From: JBAYNW01 sp041678605
Lineage (GTDB): Bacteria > Cyanobacteriota > Vampirovibrionia > Gastranaerophilales > Gastranaerophilaceae
Assembly: GCA_041678605.1 (NCBI GenBank)
Contig: JBAYNW010000033.1
Span: 1 to 18,409, forward strand
Length of the DNA stretch: 18,409 nt
Direction of reading: 5' to 3'
This document shows positions 1 through 8,190 of this stretch, in pieces. A program made the position numbers and the translations under genes. Within the stretch, counting starts at the first letter, position 1. Each line of letters opens with the position of its first letter. The notes under the pieces are model-generated. The model saw only the letters and a list, made by a program, of their open reading frames with translations, did not search any database and was not told the DNA's origin.

Positions 1-18
1 CTCCCTTGTCCGGCTTTC

Positions 19-54
19 ATCCTTACCGCCGGCTGTCCCGCAGCCGGTAAGGAT
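19..54. repeat. GC-rich hairpin, function unknown
   Basis: The arms ATCCTTACC-GGCTG and CAGCC-GGTAAGGAT pair over 14 bp. The left arm carries a 3-nt bulge (gcc) and the loop is about 5 nt. It is much more GC-rich than its surroundings. It lies beyond the end of the acyl-CoA synthetase gene and may belong to the leader of a gene to the left of the window, or be a dispersed palindrome. Read on the minus strand it loosely recalls the 3' part of some riboswitches, but no complete aptamer consensus can be traced. Confidence 0.5.
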
Positions 55-77
55 TTAGCACTTCCTAGGTCGGATTT

Positions 78-114
78 GAAAAAGTTCTAAAAATTGTCAT
101 TTTTAGACTTTTTC
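78..114 (-). terminator. Hairpin downstream of the sigma/ATPase/acyl-CoA synthetase operon, possible terminator
   Basis: Arms GAAAAAGT-CTAAAAA (78-93, one bulged t) and TTTTTAGACTTTTTC (100-114) pair over 15 bp around a 6-nt loop (ttgtca). It lies 75 nt past the stop of the acyl-CoA synthetase gene. The stem is AT-rich and has no separate U-tract beyond its own T-rich 3' arm, so a terminator role is inferred mainly from position. Confidence 0.4.
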
Positions 115-188
115 CGCATCCTCTTTTTAATTTTATCATTAATATTTTTCTTGTAAATGTTCTAAGTCAGTTGACTGAAATTAAATAT

Positions 189-1856
189 TCAGCTTACCCT
201 CAATAAACTTTTTTTAACTTCATTCCTTTTAACTTTCCTTGTTGAAGTTCTCGGAAACGGGCCTTGGGCGATAATAATATTTGTTGGTCTTTTGTAAGGC
301 GATAGTCTTTCAGAAAAAATTTTGACTTCCTCTCTTATAATTTTATTTAATTCTTTCTCGTCCTTTGCAACATCCAAAACGTCTTGCGAGGGAACTATGG
401 CAACAAAGACATCTTCCGTACCGTCTTTTTGTCCGCCGGAACGTTTTGCACCAAAAACACACACTTCCGCAAATTTTGGATTTTTTTCCAGCACGGTTTC
501 AACTTCTTCGGGGAAAACTTTTTTCCCGCCGCTTAGAACAATCATGCTCTTAATTCTTCCGGTTATATAAACAAAACCGCCTTTATCTATTCTGGCAATG
601 TCGCCTGTATGAAGCCATCCGTCCTCATCTACCACTTCCGCTGTTAATTCCGGCTTGTTGTAATAGCCTTTCATGACATTATCACCTTTAACCAAAAGTT
701 CGCCGGTATTTTTGTCAATTTTGACTTCAACGTTTGGAATAGGATTGCCTACGGAACCAAGTTTACGCTTTTTGAATGTGTTTGAAGCCACAACGGGGCT
801 TGCTTCTGACAATCCGTAACCTTCAATGACTATTATGCCGATTGTTTCAAAAAATTCCCCGACGGAAGGTTCAATCGGTGCTCCTCCTATAAGACAGCCC
901 TTAAAGTCATTGCCTATTTTTTTATGAATGTTTGAGAACAGCATTTTTTTGATTGAATAAAACGGAATAAATTTTGCAATTTTATAATTTATTTTGAACA
1001 GTAATTTTTTGACCGGTGATAATCTGTTAATTTCCGCTTCAATGCTTGATTTTAATAATTTTAAGAACGCAGGCACAGCTAACATAAACGTTATTTTCTT
1101 CTCTCTGATAATTGCAAACAAATCTTTTGGCTTCAGGCTTTGTGAGTAGTAAATCGAAGTTCCCTTGCTTAAAAATGTTAAAAATCCGACAGTAAGCTCA
1201 AGCAAATGATTCATCGGCAATATTGACAGAAAATTATCCTTTATCCCGAAATTAAAGCATCGTCCGACAGAGTCTACCTGAGCCATAACATTTTTAAAGG
1301 ATATTTCAACGCCTTTTGGGTCGCCAGTCGTGCCGGAGGTATAAATTATAAGTGCGGTCTTGCTTTTTGCACGATGCCGCCATTTATTGTCCTGCTCGTG
1401 GGGGATGTTGTATAAACTCGGATAGAGGGTGTTTGAACCGCTATCGTCAAGGATTATTATGTGTTCGATTGAATCAATTGTTTCCTTCAATTTGAGTGCC
1501 GTTGGCAAATACGCATTTGAAACGATTAAAACTTTTGGCCGACAGTTGTTTAAAATCGAGGTCAATTCATAAATTGTCAGCTTTATATCAAGCGGAATAG
1601 TTATTGAACCCGCCAAAACGGAAGCAAAAAATGCAGCACCCCATTCCGGCATTGATTCTGAAAGAATTGCGAGTTTATCACCTTTTTCGACCCCGATTTT
1701 TATTAAATAATTTGCCAGCCTTCTGGACAAAATTCCTAAACCCCTGAATGTCAACTCGCTCCAGCCCAAATTCGATTTCATCCCGAGGGCAATCTCGTCG
1801 TCAAGCAATTCTGTACGATTTTCCAAAAATAAAAGTATATTGTTTGTTTTGTCCAT
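189..1856 (-). CDS. Long-chain-type acyl-CoA synthetase / AMP-binding enzyme
   Basis: This 555-aa member of the ANL (acyl-CoA synthetase, NRPS adenylation, luciferase) superfamily activates a carboxylic acid with ATP to an acyl-adenylate and usually transfers it to CoA. The ATP-binding loop YTSGTTGDPKG is at residues 172-182, GYGLSE at 346-351, the HTGD aspartate motif at 416-419, and the hinge motif ITGRIK at 431-436. Near the C-terminus PRTSTRKVKR supplies the expected catalytic lysine (K541). All key residues are present and the length is normal for a FadD-like enzyme. Membrane association is likely but no transmembrane helix is evident. AGAGGA lies 9 nt before the ATG. It is the last gene of the minus-strand operon, 25 nt after the zinc-ribbon ATPase gene. 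The substrate (fatty acid or other acyl group, CoA or carrier-protein acceptor) cannot be read from the sequence. Confidence 0.9.
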   Translation of the reverse strand: MDKTNNILLFLENRTELLDDEIALGMKSNLGWSELTFRGLGILSRRLANYLIKIGVEKGDKLAILSESMPEWGAAFFASVLAGSITIPLDIKLTIYELTSILNNCRPKVLIVSNAYLPTALKLKETIDSIEHIIILDDSGSNTLYPSLYNIPHEQDNKWRHRAKSKTALIIYTSGTTGDPKGVEISFKNVMAQVDSVGRCFNFGIKDNFLSILPMNHLLELTVGFLTFLSKGTSIYYSQSLKPKDLFAIIREKKITFMLAVPAFLKLLKSSIEAEINRLSPVKKLLFKINYKIAKFIPFYSIKKMLFSNIHKKIGNDFKGCLIGGAPIEPSVGEFFETIGIIVIEGYGLSEASPVVASNTFKKRKLGSVGNPIPNVEVKIDKNTGELLVKGDNVMKGYYNKPELTAEVVDEDGWLHTGDIARIDKGGFVYITGRIKSMIVLSGGKKVFPEEVETVLEKNPKFAEVCVFGAKRSGGQKDGTEDVFVAIVPSQDVLDVAKDEKELNKIIREEVKIFSERLSPYKRPTNIIIAQGPFPRTSTRKVKRNEVKKSLLRVS

Positions 1857-1881
1857 TTAATTAATTCCTCTGCAACTAAAA

Positions 1882-4800
1882 TTACTGCTCCTTTAATGTT
1901 ATTCCATTTAATTGGCAGAAGGAATTCAGGACCGCTTTGGATTTTTCGATTTTTGAGACCATGTAACTATTCTTTATCCCTTGAGCTATTAAAAACGCTT
2001 TTTTATACATTTTAGACGCACCCAAAACGTAATCAAACTGTGCGTCAGTTTTTATGAGGGCAATATCTTGAAGATATTTACCGTATAACAGGTATAATCC
2101 GGATAATAAGTTAAATAATTCAAATTTTCTCGCCACTAAAATAGCTTTTTCAATGTGAACTTTTGCCAATTCGTATTCCGATTGAGCCATGTAAGCTTCG
2201 GCAATAATCTTATTGTACAAAACAGTAAAAAGATAACTGTTAATTTTAGGGCTTTGGGCTACATCAAGGGCTTTTTGCGAAACTTCAAGCGATTTTTCCG
2301 GACCTTCAACCACAAGATTGGTTTCTGCTATCAAATACCATGCCAGTAAAGCTCCGATGGCGTTTTTTTCCTTTGCAAAGTAAGTTATTTGCTCCGAATA
2401 AATATTAAGAGCCCGTTTTGCGTTTTCCTCATCTTTAAATAATTTTCCCAGCAAAGTTTTAAGGATGTTTTTTGTAAAATTGTCATTAATATTATTTGCA
2501 AAGGTAACAACCTGAAACAACTCTTCTTTAAGTCCGCTGTATTTTTTGTGCATAAAATTATTCAGAATATTTATTAAATTCCATCGGGAAATGCTTTCGT
2601 TGTCCATAATATCAGTTTTGTAGACTTTGATAATTTCTCCCAAAATTTCTTCGGAAGCTTCAACTTCGCCCTTTATTGTATTCGCAAACGCAAGAGCAAG
2701 TTTTGCTTTGCAGATAAATAATTTATCATCAAAGTTATTTTTCTGAAAAAGTTCAAATAATGTGGATAATACTTCAAAAGAGCGGTTGCTGCCCTGAAAA
2801 ACAAGGGCATTTGCCAACACAAGATAGGTTTGCAGCCATGCCTTATATAAAGATTTTATGGAAATATTTTTATGCGGTTTTGCTCCTATATATTTGTCGA
2901 AAACAGGCATGATTTCATTGTCTATGAGGTTAATTATTTCCCCGCTGTTGCCTATGTTCAGCAGAGCATCAAGTTTTCTGGACTTGAGCATTGCTATTTC
3001 AAGTTCAAAACTGTCGTCAAGTTTTTCAATTGTGGAATTTATACATTCAATTGTTCCGTAATAATCGCCCAAAATTATGCAGCAGTTTGCCAAATATCCG
3101 GTAAGCTCAATTTCTTTTAATGGGCTTTCAAGCTGTTTTACGCTTAATATAGCAGCAGGCAAGTATTCTATGGCCTCTTTAGGGTTTGTTTTTGACAACA
3201 ATTTCCCCAATCGTTCATAAATATTGTTTTTTATGAGAGAACCGTTGATATTGTCGGTTTTTTCAATTAAATTCAAACACTGTTTTTGGGATATTGCATA
3301 AAGATTTGTGTCACCTATGTAAGATGCCAGTTTAATATTTTCCGTCCAGATATTCAATGCCGCCAAATCTTGCCCCAGATTTTGAGCTATAACGGCACTG
3401 ATTGAGGTTGAGGATAAAACGTAATTCAGGTAAATTGAAAATAAAATTTCGTTTAGGGATGCAAAATTCTCATCTCCCTTAACGTTTTCAAAAACCCCTG
3501 ACCATAGGGTTGAATTTTTAAACGCATAGGAAAATTCGTTGACCTGTACAATAAAGTTCAATTTTTGCAAAAGGTTTAATACTTCTGTAAATTCATTTTC
3601 CTCAATTTTAAAGATTTGGCTTATTATTGCGGGATAAAATCTTATGCCCTGAATGGCTGCCGCCGACAAAATCTTATGTGCCGTTTCGTTTTCTTTCAGA
3701 AAATTCAGCCGTATTTTTATAATATTGTCGAAAGTATCCGGAAATTCGAAGTCAAAAGAGTTATTTTTTGCTTTGAAATCGATTAGTAGGCTGACCAGCT
3801 GCTCTAAAACCGCAGGATTTCCGGCAGAAATGCCGAATAATTTTTCTTTTATTGACGGAGGGCAGTTTTCATCAGGAAAATACTGGTCAACAAAGGAATT
3901 CATCTGGTTTTTGTCAAAAGTGTTCAGTGAAATATCCAGATAAAGTTCATTTTCCAGCTTCTCACTGTATAAATAACCCCTAACCGGCCTTATTTCATTG
4001 TAGGTCAATAAAATTTTGAAAGGCTTTGCCGAAATCTCCTCATTTAATAAATTATGCAAAAATTCATAGGAAAAACCGTCAATCATATCAAAATTTTCTA
4101 TTACAAATATTGTTTTATTGTTTTCAATGATTGTCTTGAATACTTTTTTAAACAAATTGAATGTTTTTTCTTTATTTTGTAAGATATTTTCAAAATAATC
4201 CTTATTTGTCGGATAAAGAATGTTCAAAAGATTAAAAATTTCCTCATTTGTAAGGGTCGGAAATTCCGATTGAAAAAACCCCTGAGATTCTTTTTTAAGC
4301 TTCAAACTGTCTGAACAGAAATTTGCAACGTTGAAAAGCGTTAGTAAAATATCCTGAATAAGCCCGCAGGGACTAAGCTGTGTTATTGAACTGCATTCGC
4401 CTATAAGCCAGGTTATCTGCTCTTTTTTAAGTTCGTGTATTGCGGACTTTAATACAATCGACTTCCCCACTCCCTTCGGGCCGTTTAGGGAAATTATTTT
4501 CTTGTCGTCCGAGAGAAATCCTTTGACCAGAATTTCCTTTGCTCTTTGTTGGGAGCAAAGTTCGACCGAAGGGGCGAAAGGCTTAGGGGCGGGAGTTTCT
4601 ACCGAATTTTGGATGGTGAAATCTTCACTTTGCCTCTTTGCATCTTCACCTCTTTGCAAATCTTTTTCGTCTTTCAGAAAGGATTGCCCGCATTTTCTGC
4701 ATTTTATGGCATTGGGAAAATTTACACTTTTGCAGGAAGGGCAGACTTTCAAAAGTTCTTCATTGCAGCTTAAGCAATTTAGGTTATAAATTGAATTATA

Positions 4801-4899
4801 AGCACCGCACTTTTTGCAAAAAGCAGCAATTTTTGCACCACAATAGTCGCATTTTAGTGATTTCTCAGGTATTCGTTTTTTACATTTTGGACATATCAT
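1882..4899 (-). CDS. Triple zinc-ribbon / STAND-type ATPase / helical-repeat protein
   Basis: This 1005-aa multidomain protein starts with three zinc ribbons formed by CxxC pairs: C3/C6 with C17/C20, C28/C31 with C42/C45, and C53/C56 with C67/C70. A short linker leads to a P-loop NTPase with Walker A GPKGVGKS at 140-147 and a Walker B-like strand IFVIENFD at 264-271. The order then resembles STAND/AAA regulators: a helical segment, and from about residue 480 to the end a long all-helical region that looks like degenerate TPR-type repeats. No enzymatic effector or DNA-binding HTH is obvious. STAND ATPases usually act as ligand-gated switches with the repeats as sensor, and the ribbons could bind nucleic acid or protein; both roles are inference here. 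The gene starts 18 nt after the sigma-like gene, which strongly suggests co-transcription. The ribosome site (GGAT) is weak, so translation may be coupled to the gene upstream. Confidence 0.8.
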   Translation of the reverse strand: MICPKCKKRIPEKSLKCDYCGAKIAAFCKKCGAYNSIYNLNCLSCNEELLKVCPSCKSVNFPNAIKCRKCGQSFLKDEKDLQRGEDAKRQSEDFTIQNSVETPAPKPFAPSVELCSQQRAKEILVKGFLSDDKKIISLNGPKGVGKSIVLKSAIHELKKEQITWLIGECSSITQLSPCGLIQDILLTLFNVANFCSDSLKLKKESQGFFQSEFPTLTNEEIFNLLNILYPTNKDYFENILQNKEKTFNLFKKVFKTIIENNKTIFVIENFDMIDGFSYEFLHNLLNEEISAKPFKILLTYNEIRPVRGYLYSEKLENELYLDISLNTFDKNQMNSFVDQYFPDENCPPSIKEKLFGISAGNPAVLEQLVSLLIDFKAKNNSFDFEFPDTFDNIIKIRLNFLKENETAHKILSAAAIQGIRFYPAIISQIFKIEENEFTEVLNLLQKLNFIVQVNEFSYAFKNSTLWSGVFENVKGDENFASLNEILFSIYLNYVLSSTSISAVIAQNLGQDLAALNIWTENIKLASYIGDTNLYAISQKQCLNLIEKTDNINGSLIKNNIYERLGKLLSKTNPKEAIEYLPAAILSVKQLESPLKEIELTGYLANCCIILGDYYGTIECINSTIEKLDDSFELEIAMLKSRKLDALLNIGNSGEIINLIDNEIMPVFDKYIGAKPHKNISIKSLYKAWLQTYLVLANALVFQGSNRSFEVLSTLFELFQKNNFDDKLFICKAKLALAFANTIKGEVEASEEILGEIIKVYKTDIMDNESISRWNLINILNNFMHKKYSGLKEELFQVVTFANNINDNFTKNILKTLLGKLFKDEENAKRALNIYSEQITYFAKEKNAIGALLAWYLIAETNLVVEGPEKSLEVSQKALDVAQSPKINSYLFTVLYNKIIAEAYMAQSEYELAKVHIEKAILVARKFELFNLLSGLYLLYGKYLQDIALIKTDAQFDYVLGASKMYKKAFLIAQGIKNSYMVSKIEKSKAVLNSFCQLNGITLKEQ

Positions 4900-4917
4900 A
4901 AACTTTATCCATAATCA

Positions 4918-5499
4918 TCAAACCTTATTAAACGTTGCTTTGACTTCTTCCATTAACTCTAATAAGCGTTTGGAAACCTCTGATTGAGATAAATTAAGTT
5001 CCTCGGCAATTTGTTTTTGTTTTAAGCCTTTAACGTAACGCAATTGATATAACTGCATGTATTGCTTAGCCGGATTATTATTATGGATAACAGAAACCGC
5101 ATCAACGAGTGTCCGCAGAGTTTCCTTTTTAATTACAATATCCTCTGGGCCGTCTCTCAAGTCGACTACATCATAATTTATGCGGACATTTGAATATTTA
5201 TTGTCGGGTACGGAAATAATTTCCTCAAGTGAGGTTTCATCAGTGGAAACAAAGCCTTCTTTTGTTCTTCTGACTCTGCCGGAATCTTTCAGCACTGTTA
5301 TGATTGATGTTGTTACTATTTTTTTAAGATAAAGTTCAAGTGAAGCCTCATTTTTAACCGTTTTCATTATCAAAAAAGAACGCTTATAAGCTTCATTAAA
5401 AAAATCATCGAATAAGTCTTCATTACTTTTATATTTCTTGTCAGATAAAATCATTTTTTTTATCAGATCAAGTTTTTCTTGTTCTATTTCTAATTCCAC
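4918..5499 (-). CDS. Sigma-70-like transcription factor (ECF-like, with region 4 HTH)
   Basis: This 193-aa protein has the two-part layout of a small sigma factor. Residues about 24-77 are helical and basic at the end (DSGRVRR), like sigma region 2. Residues about 145-190 form a region-4 helix-turn-helix (LRYVKGLKQKQIAEEL followed by LSQSEVSKRLLELMEEV), where recognition of a -35 element would be expected. The linker (about 85-125) is acidic and variable. Region 2 is divergent, so it could instead be a sigma-like regulator that does not direct polymerase alone. The start is GTG, with GGAAAG about 11 nt upstream; an internal ATG at residue 16 is the alternative. It sits 50 nt after the 825-aa membrane protein gene and 18 nt before the zinc-ribbon ATPase gene. 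A membrane protein next to an ECF-like factor suggests a regulator pair, although no classical anti-sigma domain is seen. Confidence 0.72.
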   Translation of the reverse strand: MELEIEQEKLDLIKKMILSDKKYKSNEDLFDDFFNEAYKRSFLIMKTVKNEASLELYLKKIVTTSIITVLKDSGRVRRTKEGFVSTDETSLEEIISVPDNKYSNVRINYDVVDLRDGPEDIVIKKETLRTLVDAVSVIHNNNPAKQYMQLYQLRYVKGLKQKQIAEELNLSQSEVSKRLLELMEEVKATFNKV

Positions 5500-5549
5500 G
5501 TCAAAATCTTTCCAAACGAATACGACTACCCAATGTAATCATACCACAT

Positions 5550-8027
5550 TTAGAAATTAATGATAAGTGTTGCGTTTGTAGATCGTCCTCCAAGCTCACT
5601 GGACGGCATTTTGAGGTACTTTAGAGTTTCTTTAACACTTTGTAACACAATTTTGTCTATTTGCTTTGAACCGCTTGAAACAGCGACGTTTGACGACAGC
5701 AAACTGCCATCCCCATTTATTCCCAAATCAACGATAACCTTGTTTGAATAGGCCATTTCAGTTGCAAGAAGCAAATTGTTTTGGAGGTTTAATTTTAAAT
5801 TTTTGCCTGCAATTTGAAGATATTTTCTAAAACTGTCATTATATGCAAGATCTTCAGGCACTTCCCAGGCAACTTTTGAAATACTCGCATTAACAGGTTC
5901 GGAGGAGAAAGCGTCCGAAATAGCTTTTCCCATATCCCGATTTGCCGAACCGGCCTGCTGTCCTTCCCCCGGAATAGCCTGCTGCTGTGACTGGCTTGCC
6001 ATTTGGTCCATACCTTGCATGTTCTCATCCTGAGAGTTTCCTGTACTACTTTGGCTGTCTGCGGATATTGGAGCAGCGTTTGGATCCTTCAGCAGATTAT
6101 CATCATTCTTTTTGTTGCCGAGAATACTTCCCCCAATCACAAAAGATGCGAGAACTACCCCTGCAATTGATGCGGCGATAACCATTTTTTTGTTTTTGTA
6201 AAGAGGCTCCGGCGTATTTTTTCCTTCAAAATCTATTGCCGGCACAACATCAGGCTGTCCCTCTTTAAATAAAACTTTTAATAAATCTTGATCTTCTTCT
6301 AATTTTTCAGTTTCCGGCGTTATCTCAGGTTGCTCTATAGCCGCTTCAATCGGAGTTTCTTCAGGTTCCTCCTCAATGGCAAGAGAACTTCCTAAGAGAT
6401 TTTTCTGTTCTTCAGAAAGGTTTACGTCATTTAAAAATTCGTCTACTTGAGATATAAATTCATCAGACTCATCTTTATTCTGAGTACTTTCTGCGATAGT
6501 TCCATTTGCTTCGTCTTCACTCTCTTCCAACTCTCTGAATTTTCTCAAAGCTTCAGATTCTTCCAATTGATTTTCTTCCCCTTCATTTGTTATTGCGTCA
6601 AGAGAAACTAAATGTTTCTCCTGCTTTGCTTCGGATTTTTCTCCGTCCTCGCTCAGCATATCAAAATCAAAATCTTCCAAATTAAAGACTTCCTCTTTTT
6701 TTTCGGCTTTTTCTTCTTCGTCAATCGCAAAATCATCTTCAAAGGCTTCTAAATTAGGCATATTTTCAAGTTCAGACAATTTTTCCTCAGGCAGAGTTTC
6801 TTCTTTTGCTTCAATCTCGGGAAGTTCTTCTTCGGGCAGAGTTTCTGCCTGTATTTCAATTTCAGGTAACTCTACATCCTGCAGATTTTCTTCGCTTGCT
6901 TCAATCTCAGGTTCTTCGTCCTGTACTTCAAAATCGAATTCTTCCCCGGTTAATTCTTCATCCTGTACCTCAAAATCGAATTCTTCATCCTGAGTTGTAA
7001 TATTTTTTATTCCTTCGCCGATAATTTCGCTGCCGGCATCTATTCCTGAGGATAATACCTCTGCAGCTGACTGTGCAAGCCCACTTTCGGCGACTGCGGC
7101 AGCTGCCGTGCCTGCAACAATAGCTCCGCCAAGCCCAAGCCCTGCGGCAACAACGTTCAGCCCGCCTTCTACAAGCCCGCCCTCCGTGTTTTGCTCTATT
7201 GAAGAATTATTTTGTGAGCTAAATTCTGTTTCCTGTCCCCCGTTCCCTATTCCCTCTTCGTCATTGTCGTTATCATCTTCAAATAATTTTTGAGTTCCGA
7301 TAATGTCCAAAACTCCATCCTGAAGCATTTCGTCATCTTTGGCAACTTCTTTTGATAAAATTTCAAAATTTTCAAATTCTACTAGCTTTTCCCGCAAAGA
7401 AAAATCGTTTGCAAGCTGTTTGAAAAGGAGAAGCTTTTCGTTCTGGGGAATTTCTTTGTCCACTAAAGACAAAAATAATTCTTCCGCATTCTCAATTGCG
7501 TTTTCAGAGATATCAAAATCAGTTTCTGCTGCGAAATTATCCAAAAACTTTTTAAGTTCTTCGGGTTTGTTTAGATTTTCCGGGTCATAAAAGTAGAAAT
7601 CTTTGTTAGAATTGCTTTTATCAAGATTTTTAGGTTCAAAAAACCCCAGAATTTCAGCAGAAGAAAGATCCTCTTTCAGGCAAAGCACAATATAAATGTC
7701 CGGTAGCAATTCATAGTCAAAATGAGTTTTGGGTATAAATATTTCATCTTTGTTAAAGACCAGACGCACGTCCATTTTTATTCCCTGATAATAAATATCA
7801 GCAAGGTCAAAATCCTCAAGGACATTATGAATAGTATAAAGACTGTACAAATTGTTTGCTTCTATTTTTTGCGAAAAAAGCAGTTTCATTGCCAATCTTG
7901 CCCCGAGAACATCAATAAAAGCACGTTTTTTTGTACTCTCATCGGCAAATCCTATTGACGATAATTTTGCGTCTTTCAAATCGTCTTCCGCTATTTTTAC
8001 AGTGGTTTTTTTCTCAAAAAGTTTCAT
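5550..8027 (-). CDS. Acidic single-pass membrane protein: possible DUF1822-like N-terminus, TonB-like C-terminal domain
   Basis: This 825-aa protein has four parts. Residues 1 to about 245 form a folded-looking domain whose pattern (a helical FIDVLGARLAMKLL segment, then beta-rich stretches ending in ILGFF near 126-130) recalls cyanobacterial DUF1822 proteins. That match is from memory and unproven. Residues 283-327 are Gly/Ala-rich and hydrophobic. Residues 345-600 are a very acidic low-complexity linker with internal repeats. One membrane helix lies at about 615-637 (preceded by KNKK), followed by a Gln/Ser-rich linker. Residues about 710-825 resemble a TonB C-terminal domain, with NGDGSLLSSNVAVSSGS and the final strand TLIINF. 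The expected topology is N-terminus in the cytoplasm and C-terminus in the periplasm. A strong ribosome site (GGAGGGG) precedes the ATG. It is the first gene of the operon, just before the sigma-like gene, so a role in envelope sensing or control of that factor is plausible but inferred. Confidence 0.7.
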   Translation of the reverse strand: MKLFEKKTTVKIAEDDLKDAKLSSIGFADESTKKRAFIDVLGARLAMKLLFSQKIEANNLYSLYTIHNVLEDFDLADIYYQGIKMDVRLVFNKDEIFIPKTHFDYELLPDIYIVLCLKEDLSSAEILGFFEPKNLDKSNSNKDFYFYDPENLNKPEELKKFLDNFAAETDFDISENAIENAEELFLSLVDKEIPQNEKLLLFKQLANDFSLREKLVEFENFEILSKEVAKDDEMLQDGVLDIIGTQKLFEDDNDNDEEGIGNGGQETEFSSQNNSSIEQNTEGGLVEGGLNVVAAGLGLGGAIVAGTAAAAVAESGLAQSAAEVLSSGIDAGSEIIGEGIKNITTQDEEFDFEVQDEELTGEEFDFEVQDEEPEIEASEENLQDVELPEIEIQAETLPEEELPEIEAKEETLPEEKLSELENMPNLEAFEDDFAIDEEEKAEKKEEVFNLEDFDFDMLSEDGEKSEAKQEKHLVSLDAITNEGEENQLEESEALRKFRELEESEDEANGTIAESTQNKDESDEFISQVDEFLNDVNLSEEQKNLLGSSLAIEEEPEETPIEAAIEQPEITPETEKLEEDQDLLKVLFKEGQPDVVPAIDFEGKNTPEPLYKNKKMVIAASIAGVVLASFVIGGSILGNKKNDDNLLKDPNAAPISADSQSSTGNSQDENMQGMDQMASQSQQQAIPGEGQQAGSANRDMGKAISDAFSSEPVNASISKVAWEVPEDLAYNDSFRKYLQIAGKNLKLNLQNNLLLATEMAYSNKVIVDLGINGDGSLLSSNVAVSSGSKQIDKIVLQSVKETLKYLKMPSSELGGRSTNATLIINF
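6783..6995 (-). repeat. Internal coding repeats in the acidic linker
   Basis: Two kinds of imperfect direct repeat encode the acidic linker. The first is a 14-residue unit (EEFDFEVQDEE, residues 348-358 and 362-372) whose DNA copies lie 42 nt apart, near 6920-6943 and 6962-6985. The second is a run of ELPEIE / ETLPEE units (residues 386-415), seen two to three times. The DNA copies are nearly identical in places, which suggests recent tandem duplication and possible length variation between strains. Confidence 0.75.
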
Positions 8028-8143
8028 AATCCCCTCCAGCTTCTAATATAAAAGATTACAAACCACGAAAAATTATTCCGATATTGTTAAGAAATACTAC
8101 AAAAAGATGAGAAATTTGTTTTCAGATAGCAATTTTTATTTTT

Positions 8144-8163
8144 ATGCTTTTTATAGAAAGCAT
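8144..8163. promoter_or_regulatory. Small inverted repeat upstream of the 157-aa gene
   Basis: ATGCTTT and AAAGCAT form 7-bp arms around a 6-nt loop (ttatag). It sits in the 163-nt divergent gap between the 825-aa gene and the plus-strand gene, 12 nt before the latter's ribosome site (AAGGAG, 8176-8181). It could be an operator or a leader hairpin. I could not place a convincing -35/-10 pair for either divergent gene in this gap. Confidence 0.35.
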
Positions 8164-8190
8164 GCGGAAAAATAAAAGGAGAATTTTGAC

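Noticed and set aside
1..115. Known riboswitch (SAM, FMN or cobalamin) on the minus strand
   Set aside because: Short pieces recall each aptamer, but no full set of conserved blocks is present in order, so no call is made.
4502..4901. Plus-strand frames opposite the zinc-ribbon region
   Set aside because: They are antisense shadows; the minus-strand frame shows regular CxxC pairs and a Walker A motif.
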